Of a DNA stretch of 58,248 nucleotides, positions 36,301 to 47,150 are shown in pieces; position 1 is the first letter of the stretch, and every line of letters starts with the position of its first letter. Under the pieces are notes generated by a model. The model was not told the origin of the DNA. It ran no database searches and saw only the letters and a list, made by a program, of their open reading frames with translations. The position numbers and the translations under genes are program-made. Source of the DNA: Pseudovirgaria hyperparasitica (taxonomy: Eukaryota > Ascomycota > Dothideomycetes > Acrospermales > Acrospermaceae); assembly GCF_010093815.1 (NCBI RefSeq), contig NW_022985569.1, forward strand, positions 354,874 through 413,121. The letters are read 5' to 3'.

Positions 36301-36610
36301 TAGGGGGCCTATATCTATTTATAGGTGTAGTATTATCCTAAGGTTATCGCGCTCGGTATACAACCATAATAAGAGTAGTATTAACCTATAAATATAGAAG
36401 AGGACTCGTCTTTCTAGTCCTAGAGGGTATATAGTGTGGTATCCGGGGTGTATGGTTAGTTTACTCGTCTGGTAGTGTTTATAGGGTTCCTAGATAGCGA
36501 GTATTATGGCCCCGGTCTCTTCGAGGAGCGTCACCTAGTTCTCTCTTTTATATTATATATTTACCTATATAATTTAGAGTATATTCTAGTCCCTTATTAG
36601 GTACTAGAGA
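33400..36610 (-). pseudogene. LINE-6 ORF2: endonuclease and reverse transcriptase
   Basis: Minus-strand homologue of LINE-1/-2 ORF2. The RT active site at 34601-34625 reads 'GYADNIY' (YADD with a RIP-type Asp to Asn change). 'SLDMARAFNKV' lies near 34845-34885. Endonuclease motifs lie near 35990-36200, with 'LLGDFNLYYRW' around 36180-36215. The product would nick target DNA and prime reverse transcription from it. It is inactivated by many TAG/TAA. Confidence 0.88.
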
Positions 36611-36639
36611 GTATATATACCTATATACTTATTCCTTAG

Positions 36640-37960
36640 AGGCGCGACTATCCTCGCGCGGTAGCGGCTTTAACTATGCCTTTTAGTCATCCTATCGTCT
36701 TCGGAATAGTCTACTATCCTACCTAACTATCTTCCGGAGGGGAGGTTAGGGGTATTATAAAGGAAGGGCTCGTGGTAGATATTATATTCTATAACTATCT
36801 TACGCCTGTCGCTTTTATCGTATAAATGTATTCTATAACCTATTTACGTTTTATACACGTTAACGACTATAACGGGTGTTTCCCGTCGTAGTTTAAATAC
36901 TATACTATATCCCTATTTCTTAGTCTATCTCCTCGCGGTTTATAAGGGCACTTCTAGATGGCGTGGTCTCCACGGTACTATCCGCACTTAGTCTTCTATA
37001 AGTACCTTTATATAGTATGTCTATACCCTTAATAGTTAAAGCACTATATTATTACCTATACTCTATTCTATGGCTCGGCCATAAGGAGCTCTCCTTCTAT
37101 TAGGAATCCCTTCTATATAATATGTTATACGAGGGCGGGGTCTCGGAGCTCTATAATTATAGTAGAGTGTTTTTTCGCCGTCGTCTTAATCGCCTATAGG
37201 TTCTTCTACCACGCTTTCATAATCTTAATCCCTAGGTATTTTCGCGCGTTGGATTATTCTATACGCGTAATATCCTCCGCTCTAATAGCCTATCCCCGCA
37301 CGGGTACTATATATACTATAATTAGGTATATGGCTGCCCTAATAGACGCGCTAGGGAAGATACTACCTATCGCGTTCGGATCTCGCGAGATGTTTTACTA
37401 TATAGTATTCGTTATAGTAGTAAGTACTATCCCACCTAGTATAACTTTAGTAGCCACGACGCTTAACTACATTCCTTTCTATTCGTTAATCTTATTTATA
37501 ATTTCCTTTAGGGATACCTATTAGACCTACGCTAGCGTGTTCTTATCCTAGATTATAATACGTATACTATATACTCTATCTATGGTCCTAGTGGTCCTTA
37601 GTGCGGTAGCTCCGGGTATTACTATAATCTAAGCCCACGTATTAGGGCGCTTACCTTAGGATAGCTCTTCCTAGATTCTCCGTAGGCTAGCTTCCATTCG
37701 GTTAAGCCTACTACTAGGTTCCTCTCGTGGCGACTTCCTTTCTTCCTCCGTGATTCCTCTTAGGTTCTAGATAAGGTCCCGGAATATATAAAGGAGGGTC
37801 TTCTTTCCCTTCTCGGCGTCCCTCTCTACACGTATTACCTAGTATTTAATTTTATCTAGGAGGGTCTCCCCTCTCGGGGTCCCCTCGGTCTAGGTTATCT
37901 ATAGCGCTTCGCACCCTTAGTTAGTTCCTATATTTTAGATAGGTGTCTGGCTGTCCACAT
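36640..37960 (-). pseudogene. LINE-6 ORF1, gag-like with zinc knuckles
   Basis: Minus-strand homologue of LINE-1 ORF1. The knuckle region lies at about 36840-37050 and the Arg/Glu-rich N-terminal part at 37100-37960. A 91-codon open frame on the opposite strand (37249-37524) is a shadow of this gene and appears in the same place in LINE-1. Confidence 0.78.
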
Positions 37961-38047
37961 TAATGTTACTATATGGCCGTTTCTACCATACTAGTGGGGG
38001 TATATCTAGCGTATACCGGGGTGTTACGATGCCTAAGGCCGCCATGG

Positions 38048-38078
38048 TTATTAGTTAAGGGTAGCCCTTAACTAATAA
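38048..38078. repeat. 5' UTR hairpin of LINE-6
   Basis: Perfect 14-bp stem with loop tag, 235 bp from the 5' end. It matches LINE-1 4795-4825 base for base. Confidence 0.93.
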
Positions 38079-38327
38079 AAGGGGGTCGGCGTATTAGTAT
38101 TTATTAGATATGGTCTATGCTCGTGTTATCGAAGAGTCTTCGAGCGTATATATATAGTATCTCTATACGTCGGTATCATCGCGTATTATACGCTATACGT
38201 ACGCACGTGTATCGGAGGTTATTATACTCGGTGTACTCTATCGTTTAATGTATATAAATCGCTGTTTTACCCCGAATTGACTAGTTTAGTCTATTGGGGT
38301 GTGAGAAGTTTTTATATATATATATAT

Positions 38328-39982
38328 AGATTAAGGGGGTATATAAGTTTTATATATATAATAACCTTATAATCTATTATATATATAATATATAAGTTAT
38401 ATAGAATAAGAGTCTAGCTCTACTCTATTCTATTCTATAGAAGTATATTCTCTAGTATTCTATAGAAGAGTTCTAGTTCTACTCTACTCTAGAGCTATTC
38501 TAGCTCTACTCTACTCTAGAGCTATTCTAGCTCTACTCTACTCTAGAGCTATTCTATCTCTACTCTATTCTAGAGATAACTAAGCTCTATTCTACTCTAG
38601 AGACTAGACTAGACTCTATAACTTCTTTAGAGACTATAGACTAGAAGAGTTATATTAATATAAGCTAGTACTAGCTTATATTAGATTAAGTAGGAATCGG
38701 AAGTATATAGATAGAGATAATATATTAGTTAATATATTAGTTCTTAGTATACTAAAATAGACTATTATAGATAATTTCGGATATTTATAGAATACTATTA
38801 GTATTTAGTATACTATTTAATATATATTATCGATTCTTAATAATAACGCACGTAAATTATATATATATAGACCTTTCTATAGCTATAGATAGTCGTCTCT
38901 TTAAGCCTTTTAATTAAATATACTTTATATACTATATATTATATCCCTTAGTCTTATTCATTCAAGATACCTTCTATACTATCTATTCTTCTAAGGGTAT
39001 TATATATATCTATTCTATATATACCCTTTTAACTCTTATAATAATAATATAATAATTCTTTATATACTCTTAGACTTCTTAAAAGAAAGATATATATTTA
39101 TTTCTACTCTAGTTCTAGAGGTATAGACATTCTTCTAGAGTAGAAATAGAGATAACTCTAGAATAGAGATAAGCTAGAGTATAATAATCTCTATATTAGA
39201 GATATAGTAATATCTATAATATATATAGATATATATCTAGAGTATAAGTAGCTCTAGAATAACTATATAGACGTTTCTCTAGAGTAGAACTAGCTCTAGA
39301 GTAGAAGTAGACATTTCTCTAGAGTAGAACTAGCTCTAGAGTAGAGGTAAAATAACGTCTATAGATATATAACCTCTATATTAGAGGTATAATAACGTCT
39401 AGAGTAGCGATATAATATCCTCTAAAATATAATAGATACTTATTTATCTATTTAATAGATCTATCTTCTCTAGAATACTTTTTATAGAGTTCTTCTAGAG
39501 TTTCCCTTTACTCTAGAAGTCTTATATAATAGAATATATAAAGTAATAGTATAAACTATTTTTTATATATTATATCTATTATAATAAACTCTATAAAATA
39601 GATATTCTCGCTAGCTATAAGTATACTAGATAATTTTCTAAGGGTTCCAGGGCCTAGAAACTCTAAGTATACTATTCAAATATTATAGAGATAGAATATA
39701 TCCCTATAATAAATAATAGAGTCCCCTTTAATATAATAATTAAAAGGTTCCCTTTATATATATATATAGATAGAGGTAAATATATATATATATAAAGGTC
39801 TAGAGTATATAGTAGGATAGAAGTTATACCTTAGATACTAGGTAATCTCTATTACTAGAGGCCTAGCTAGTAGGGACTATACGCTAGTAGATCTCTTTCT
39901 ATTAAGATAACTTAATAGAGGTAAGCCGTATAATTTATAATAAATAGTTAAATATAAGCTATAAGCCTCTAGGCTTATAACC
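38328..39982 (+). repeat. Copia 3' region: polypurine-like tract and long LTR-like repetitive DNA
   Basis: attaaggggg (38330-38339) is followed by tatataag at 38340, the layout of a polypurine tract and LTR start. About 1.6 kb follows without coding signs. At 38472-38560 three copies of a 27-bp unit (ctctactctactctagagct plus attctag) are in tandem. From 39100 to 39430 the related motifs ctctagagtaga and tctagagtagaactagctct recur in inverted and direct arrangement. The stretch could be a long LTR or satellite-like DNA. Confidence 0.45.
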
Positions 39983-40194
39983 TATAAAAAGGGTAGATAT
40001 AAATAGATATATAATATTCCTTAGATAAGGAATATATATCTAAATAGAGTTATATAATAGAATCTAGCTATAATAGACTATTATATAATAAATGGATTAG
40101 CGGAGTATAGCTTAAAGATAATAAGAATATAGTATAATTCTTAAAGTAAAGACTAGATAGAGAGATAACTAAATATATAGAGAGACCGTTCCTT
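39983..40194 (+). repeat. LTR-like repeat X, copy 2
   Basis: Same unit as 30705 and 58020. It starts tataaaaaggg and carries TATA-like tataaatag near the start and the near-palindrome around ccttagataagg. Homology ends at gagaccgttcctt, followed by 'ca', consistent with an LTR 3' end. If so, this is the right-hand LTR of the copia element. Confidence 0.75.
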
Positions 40195-40239
40195 CATTAG
40201 GAAAGATACGGCGCTCCTAATGCTTCTAGGTATCCCGGT

Positions 40240-40405
40240 ACTTCTAAAGTTATCCTAAATGGGTCCTAGTACTTCTAGAGTTATCCTAATCCTCCCGGAG
40301 TTATCCCGGTCCTTCTAGAGTTGTCCTAGTTCTTCTAGAGTCGTCCTAGTCCTTCTAGAGTCGTCCTAGTTCTTCTAGAGCTATTCTAGTTCTTTTAGAA
40401 TTATT
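40240..40405. repeat. Tandem array of a 20-bp unit
   Basis: At least five to seven imperfect copies of gtcctagttcttctagagtt-type units in a row, the central ones nearly identical. The array is GC-richer than its surroundings. Confidence 0.8.
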
Positions 40406-40429
40406 CTATTAAATATTAAGAAAACGTTT

Positions 40430-40750
40430 AATTCTATTATATACTAGTATATATAGTAACATTCTACTATATACCGGCGTAGTATAGTAATACTACTTTA
40501 TATTATAACTATACTTCGAGTATCTAGGAATATTCTATAATATACCGGTGTATAGTATATTAGAATATCCCGTTATATACCGGTATATATAGTAACGTTC
40601 TACTATATACCGGTATATAATTATAATACTACTTTATACTACGACTATACTTTAAGTATCTAGGAATATTCTATAATATACCGGCGTATATCGGAATATT
40701 CTATTATATACTAGCATATATAGTAACGTTCTACTATATAATAGTATAGA
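40430..40750. repeat. Tandem repeat of about 130 bp with palindromic tataccggtata cores
   Basis: Two full units and part of a third. Each holds a segment tagtaac(a/g)ttctactatata, a segment ctatact..gagtatctaggaa, and two or three ataccgg(t/c)rtat motifs, several perfectly palindromic around CCGG. No coding sense. Confidence 0.75.
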
Positions 40751-40849
40751 ATAAATATCTTATTTCTCTTTATATATAGATATATATAGATATATAATTA
40801 TAAGTAAACAGCGGTTTATATTTATACTACTATACTATATAGTCTCTTA

Positions 40850-43800
40850 GAAGCTAATTAACTAACTACCTTACTTACTTCTATACTACTATATCTCTAT
40901 AGAATTAAAGTATACGCCTATTACTAGTATATTAGATATAGCTATCTCTACCGTAGCTATATCTTCTTTTTCTAGGTCTAAGGCTTATATTCTTATACTT
41001 TTAATTACCTTATCTAATACGGTAAGTCTAGCCTTAACCTCTAAATAGTCTAAAATTAAAGTATACGTATATACTATAGGCCGATATTATCTATAGTAAT
41101 AATATCTTATACTTATCTACGGCCACGTCTCCTTACGTAAGTATTAGTCTACTAATACTATAAAACTAGTAACTATTAGGTCTTATCCTTTATAGATCTA
41201 CGAAGCTAATACTAGTAGAATATATAGAGAATCCAACTTAGTCAATCTAAATAATCTATATACCTTATTTAATTCGGACATACTTAGGCCGGCTAGTAAA
41301 TATACTAATATTTTCGCTTATATATATGGACGTAGTACCTATATATATTAGTAAATTACGTTACTAGTAGATAGTATAAACACTTATTAAGTATAGAAAT
41401 ATTAGGCTTACTAGTATAATATATATAAGTACGATTTTCTCTAGGTAGTTAGCGGATATTTATTACGCGTGTCTAGTACTTTTATTATAAATATTATTAT
41501 TAATAAAGTTATAGATCTAGTTTACCTTCGAAGCGTGTTTATTAGCTAGTAATACTATCTCCTTTTATATAGTCTTATCTAGCTATAGAAGTACTTCGCA
41601 TACGGGATTAGTAATTATCTTACTTAGTATACTATTATTACTATCCCTCTAACGCGTAAGCGTAATATTAATTTACTTATCTTCTATCTTTTTATTAGTA
41701 AGGTATATAAGTAGTATATATATAGTAGCTAGCCTAGCCTAGTAGTAGTATACGTTAAGCCTAGACCTAGTACCCCTATTTAATTTACTCTAGGCGGTAG
41801 ATTATATCTATAAGTCCCGCGGCGTTCTATTAGACTATAGATTATTAAACTATTTACCTCTATTCTTGTATAACCGTATAATTATCTTCTCTAGTTCTAT
41901 AGCTAGGATAGATATAAACTCTACTACTAGCTTTAATATTATAGATAGATATATCTCTCTATTAAACTATTTAGTTAGTAGTCTCTATTATAGAATAAAT
42001 AGTAAATACTAATCGGCTACTATACGTAGTATACGCTTACCTTCTATGGTTTCTAATACTCTATAGACTATTACAGCTATCGTATCTACTAGCTTACCTT
42101 TTATTAAACTAAGAAGTTTATTTAACTATATTATAATAATCTTTCTTATAGTTTTATTCTATAGGCTCTCGAATACCCTTTTAGTAGTATTATTATTAAT
42201 ATAGTCGGGTAACTTATCCAGAGTATCTACCTCGATAGCTACTAGAATATCTACTAGACTATTTAAGAGGGGTGTTATACTAACCTATATACTAAATATA
42301 AAGGTATTATATATTATATATTTATACTATTTTATATTAGGGTTCTTTATAGAATAGAACTTATCTACTATTAATATACCGAGGAATGCTACTTCGCGAG
42401 TTTAAGTGTTTTTAGTACTAAATTTTTTCACCCTCTTTATTCTTATAACCACGTGTTCTATAAAAGATTTAAGATATTAGAGTTCTATACTCTAGATAGT
42501 ACTATAGATTATATAGTTCTTCGTATATTGCGACGGAAATTTAGTAGTAGCGCTTCTATTAATAGAAATCGACTATACTCTAATAATATACTTCTTATTA
42601 GTCTTGAATTTAGTAGTATTACTAATATTAACGCTATATTCCCATTCGGGGTGTAGGTATCTCTTAGCTAAGTATTATCGGTCTATATACGAGAATTATT
42701 AGATACTAGGGGCGTTAGTAAGGGTTTTTAAGTACGCTAGCTATACTATTATCTTTATTAGATTCTATTTATTAATCTAATTAGTAAATATACTATCCGT
42801 ATTATTATATATCTATTTAAAGCGCTATAGCTAATACGCTATTAGAAGGGACCTTAGATAGTATAGTATAAATAGTCCTTAAAGGCGGGGTATATAGATA
42901 AAATTATTAGTCTAGCTACACGGACATTTAATCGGATATAGAGATTATATCGGGTACTTTCTATCTATACCCGAGTCTTAAGTCGGTTATAGATAATTTC
43001 CTAGATTAAGTTCTATATTATCGCGTAGAAAGTCCTAATAAAACACGAGGCGGATAAACGTTATAAGCATGATTATCTTCTCTAGCTCTAGACTATCTAC
43101 TAAGATCTAGTACTTCTATAGACCTACCCGCTACTTAAATATAGTAACTACCGCGAGTAACTAGCTAGCCTATAGCCTATATAACCTACTTATACTAAAG
43201 GCTAGATATAGAGTAGATATATGGCCGAACTCCTTTATTAGATCGTCTAGTATAAGTCTAAATATACTTATAGTAAGTAACCGTATCTCTTCCGTATAAT
43301 AAGAGATAGCTTAGACTACTTTATTAGAGTTATTAATAGTAAATATTCTATAGATATATTAGTATAGTAGTATATATTCCTACTTACTTCTTAGTATAAT
43401 TTACGCTTTCTATAGTTTCGTACTAATATTATTATCTACCGGAATTAAGTTCTCTATATCTAGCTTTACTTTATCTCTATTAGAGTTATTATCTATAGAA
43501 AGAATTTTAAAGTCAAGGCCGTTTGCTAATATACTATCTAATATATATCTACTATATAAATTATCTACTAATCTAAATAGTTCCTAGTTTTTACGTGTCT
43601 ACTAGTCGATATCTAGTAATATAATATATTCTAGTTTTAGACGTTTCGGAGAATTAACTAGGTTTACTATATTATCTAAGAGTATCCTCTTTATTTCTAG
43701 TAGCCGTAGATAAGTCTCGCTAGTATCTAGAGGTATAACGGTATTTATAGGGGAATTATCTATATTAGTAATTATAGCCATATCTATCTTCGATACTACT

Positions 43801-44300
43801 CTAATGTTAGTATCTAGAACTATATATATATATATATATCTAAGTATACTAGCTACGTTATCTTCTATTTTAGTATCTTCTATATTCTCTTTCTCTATAT
43901 ATTCTAACGGTAACTATAGCTACGTATCTATACCTATAGTATCTTTATCTAGTTTAGCCTCTATTATATCTATAGTTATAACCGTTAGTACTAACTTACC
44001 ATTTATAGCCGTAATATACTAATTAAATTCTCTAGTAACGGTTTCCTTAACTATTCTATAGAGTATAGTAGTATCTATACTACTAGTTTCAAGCTCTATT
44101 ACTACTTCTTTACTTACTATCTTAATAATAGTAGCCCTATATATATTATAACTTATTTCGGGTATTAGGTATAGGTCTTAGAGGTACTAGATATAAGGTA
44201 GGAGGGTACTAATACTTAAGGCCTCCGTACGTTATATATACGTGTTACGGTTAGCTATTCTATAGCTAGTAGTTAAACTAGGATAGTCGTGACTCTTATT
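40850..44300 (-). pseudogene. Large minus-strand protein remnant of unknown family
   Basis: The minus strand, with stops as Gln/Trp, gives long protein-like runs with few frame changes. Examples are 'ATIIKIVSKEVVIELETSS' near 44080-44140, 'GLDFKILSIDNNSNRDKVK' near 43470-43530, and 'RYLHPEWEYSVNISNTTKF' near 42610-42670. Others are 'REVAFLGILIVDKFYS' near 42350-42400 and 'EIVLLANKHASKVN' near 41525-41570. The C-terminus is near 40850. Composition is globular and helical, without a motif I recognise. A frameshift is needed near 43800. The density of Gln/Trp-position stops matches RIP. It sits downstream of the helicase remnant on the same strand. Confidence 0.55.
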
Positions 44301-44504
44301 ATATCTATCTATTTCTATATATAACTTAGACTATAGGTTGTAAGACGGCGTTAATAGCGATAAGATATAAAAACTAGATTTAGATAGTAGAAGTTAAGTT
44401 ACTATGTTTAGTAATTATAATATAATTTTAATAAGTATAGAGAAAGTAAAGTATATAAGTAAATATTTAATTATTAGAGTAGATCTTATATAATTATAGT
44501 TATA

Positions 44505-44690
44505 GTAATAATATAGCTAGTAGAACCGGGCGTATCCTAACGTAAACTAGGTAGACGCCGGCTTATACTAGTATTATAATATCTTAACTAAATATATATA
44601 CTATAGTTATATAGCTAGTAGAATCGGGTATATACTAATATATAGTAGGTAGAAGCCGTCTTATATCGGATTATATTACCTTAGCCAAGC
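44505..44690. repeat. Direct repeat of about 105 bp, two copies
   Basis: The sequence tatagctagtagaaccgggc and following bases to 'gacgccggcttata' recurs about 105 bp later as tatagctagtagaatcgggt with RIP-type differences. It lies between the unknown protein remnant and the next coding remnant. Possibly promoter-associated or LTR-derived. Confidence 0.6.
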
Positions 44691-44699
44691 ACGCACGCT

Positions 44700-46880
44700 A
44701 CTCTTACTACCTCTAGCACCCTTTTTATTATTCTATTAGTCTTTAAAAGCGATATCTATATTCTCTATGTCTAAGGTACTTTTAAGGCTTTTAAAGTTAC
44801 TATCTTTAGAGCTTATAGATTGGTCTTACGACTTTCTAGATACTAATAGTAGTATATATAGTATCGCTAGAGGAAGGGTTAAGTCGTTTAGGTAATACTA
44901 TCTACTATCTATAATACTATCTCTATGGGTATCTCTACCGTTATAGATAGTAGCTTTCTATTACTATTATTATACTAATTATAGTAAGTATAGTATTAGA
45001 GACGGAGGGGCGGATTTATTCGAGCGTAACCTATATATAGCCGTCTATACTATTATATACTAGTCGCTGGTTTATATTTCGTTTTACTTTAGATATACTA
45101 TCTATATTCTATCTAAGGCTAAGGAGTATTATACTATTACTATATTCTAGGATATATTTAATTACTAACTATAGGAGCCATCTAATATCTACCTCTAGTT
45201 CTATTTTACTTATTATATACTTAACTACTAGTATAATAGAATACATGGTAGTATAGCTCTAGTTAAGTACCCTCCTAGTCTTTATTACGTATTAGACCCT
45301 AATTTACTATATAAATACTACTAAATTAATACACGAAGCGTTACTATAGTCTTTCTACTAGTTAGATATAGATACTAGTATTTTAAGGAATACGTTATCG
45401 TTAAACCTAATCATAAATTTAATTTTTCTTATAGTATATATATTAGTAGACTATAGAACTACTATAAGTATAGACTATAAGATCGTAGTATACGAGAGCT
45501 ATAAGGTTATAATAAATAGAGGTTATAAGATCGTGATAGGCGGAGATTATAAGATTATAATAGATAGGGATTATAAGGTTATAGGATATAGAGCTATAAT
45601 TACACGCCTCTTCTTATACTTAGAGATAGTTTTTCTATAATATATAGTTTTCTATACTATAGTACGTACCTAGTCGTAGATATAGTATAGCGCCTTTATC
45701 TCTATATACTCTACTACTCTTTTCTATACTACTAGGAATTCGCCCGCTACCTTATTAATAATCTTATATACTCTTTTTATACCGAGCTCGTTCTTAGTTT
45801 AATATCTATAGTCTATAAGTAGAGTAGCTATATATACTTCTATATATAGCTACCTTATACACGCCTCTATAGCTTTATACTTTACTTATATATCTAGGCT
45901 TAAGATACGAAGTAGTACTATAGTAATTACTATATTCGGATGGTTACTTTATTATAGAATCGGATTTAATATATTAATCATATATAGTTAACGTGTATAG
46001 TTAATATAGTATTTATAATTTATAGACTAATTATATAGTATATACGTAGTATATTATAGGCGTAAGAAAGATAGAGATATAGGTTAGACGATAGAGGTAG
46101 AAGCCGTAATAATAAGGCATCTACTAGGTGAATCTTATTTATATTCTTATTATTCCTTAAACACGCGTTTATAATATATATATAACTTAGCATGGCGTGG
46201 TCGGGCGTGTAGTTATTTACTTTATATTATCTAATACCCTTAATAGAATTAGATAGCTATAATTCTTATCTTATAATATTATATCGTAGGCGACTACGTC
46301 TAGAACGGTATATGGCTATATATATATAAGGTACCGTGTTAGTCTTATTCTATTTTATATTTATATACTTATCCCTAGGTACTCTCCGAGTATTATAAGT
46401 CTATATTTTATTATATTTAAGTATTATATCTTTCTATACTTTTAAAGTACACGATATTTAGATTTACTATATTCCGTATATATTATAGTTAAAGTCTAAA
46501 GGTAGAGACTTTAATTAGGGCGTATATTTTTTTATATTTTCTCTTTAGATAGTAATATCTCCTAATATAAAGGCTAGAAGTAGTTTTAAAAGTATAAAGA
46601 GAATAACTAAAGGAAGTCTATATTATTAGGCCGGGGCTTATAATAGATATAGAATTATATTTATTTCTTAATTAGTCGGTACTAGTTAATGTATCTAGTG
46701 GCGCTATATTATCTAATAGCGCGTCTATACTAGAGTAGACGTAATAGAAATACCCTTAATAGATCTTTAATAGAGCTAAACTATCTATCTAGTAGAATAT
46801 TATAACTATATCTAAAATAAATATAGAGGTATACTTACTAAGAAGCCGTAACTAAGTAGCCCTAATATATAAGTCTAATT
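44700..46880 (-). other. RIP'd interval with weak minus-strand coding signal
   Basis: About 2.2 kb between the two large minus-strand remnants. One run near 46060-46260 reads 'NNYTPDHAMLSYIYIINA' followed by 'NKIHLVDALLLRLLPLSSN' on the minus strand, which looks coded, but I cannot extend it to a domain. Near 45500-45600 a plus-strand 'ggttataagatcgtgatagg'-like unit of about 24-27 bp repeats four to five times. Nothing else recognised. Confidence 0.3.
45470..45600. repeat. Imperfect short tandem repeat (tataagatcgtrat-type)
   Basis: Four to five imperfect units of about 24-27 bp containing ataag(a/g)t(c/t)(g/a)ta are visible. They may represent a repeated peptide in a lost frame. Confidence 0.5.
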
Positions 46881-46984
46881 ATATACTATTACTAATTAAC
46901 TTCTATATCTTTATATATTATAATACCGCTATCTTAGTTGGTATCCTCGTAGTCTCTATCGTCCTAGCCGCTAGTAGTTACTTT

Positions 46985-47058
46985 ATTAGTAGTATTAGTT
47001 CTAGTAGTATTAGTTCTAGTAGTATTAGCTCTAGTAGTATTAGCTCTAGTAGTATTAA
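46985..47058 (-). repeat. 15-bp tandem repeat encoding a TTR(A/T)N pentapeptide
   Basis: Five copies of a 15-bp unit (tctagtagtattagt on plus). On the helicase strand it reads 'TTRAN' twice and 'TTRTN' twice in frame between the zinc knuckle and the C-terminus, a flexible low-complexity tail. Confidence 0.75.
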
Positions 47059-47104
47059 CTAGATTATTACCATTTATACGTGCTAGTAATTTAGTATAGC
47101 TAGA

Positions 47105-47150
47105 ATAATAACGCCGAGTATAACTAGTAGTCTTATAATTATAGTAAAAC
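47105..47150 (-). other. Zinc-knuckle remnant at the C-terminus of the helicase-like protein
   Basis: Minus strand reads 'FYYNYKTTSYTRRYY'. Restoring the usual RIP changes only at Cys and His positions (TAT/TAC for TGT/TGC and CAT/CAC) gives spacing C-x2-C-x4-H-x4-C exactly, the retroviral-type CCHC knuckle that binds single-stranded nucleic acid. It lies in the same frame as the helicase motifs. Confidence 0.65.

Larger units (their letters stand above)
33029..38313 (-). mobile_element. LINE-6: full-length minus-strand LINE inserted in the copia element
   Basis: Complete 5.28-kb copy on the minus strand: (TAA)n tail at 33029-33050, 3' UTR hairpin 33271-33301, ORF2, ORF1, 5' UTR hairpin 38048-38078, and a 5' end near 38313 with the same start as LINE-1/-2. 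It retains many CpG and CA/TG sites and is in the least eroded class. Copia 3' sequence lies on both sides, so LINE-6 is younger than the copia insertion. Confidence 0.93.
30705..40194 (+). mobile_element. Ty1/copia element with internal deletion, carrying nested LINE-6
   Basis: Two direct copies of an LTR-like repeat (X: 30705-about 30917 and 39983-40194) flank a copia RT-RNase H region (31060-32990). LINE-6 is inserted in the 3' part. gag, protease and most of integrase are missing between about 31060 and the left repeat. An alternative reading is that the element's true 3' LTR begins at 38340, just after a polypurine-like attaaggggg, and the X copies are separate insertions. I saw no clean 5-bp duplication at the outer ends, so the boundaries are inference. 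The copia identity of the pol is secure. Confidence 0.55.

Noticed and set aside
37249-37524. 91-codon open plus-strand frame with hydrophobic segments
   Set aside because: Antisense to LINE-6 ORF1. A near-identical shadow occurs antisense to LINE-1 ORF1 at 5346-5540, which shows it is a by-product of the real gene.
39983-40194. Certain assignment of repeat X as the right LTR of the copia element
   Set aside because: A polypurine-like tract precedes 38340 rather than 39983, and no matching 5-bp duplication was found, so I kept both models open.
42453-44022. Short plus-strand open frames at 42453-42656 and 43804-44022
   Set aside because: They overlap the much longer minus-strand protein text of the unknown remnant and have Ser/Ile/Tyr-only composition typical of antisense RIP'd DNA.
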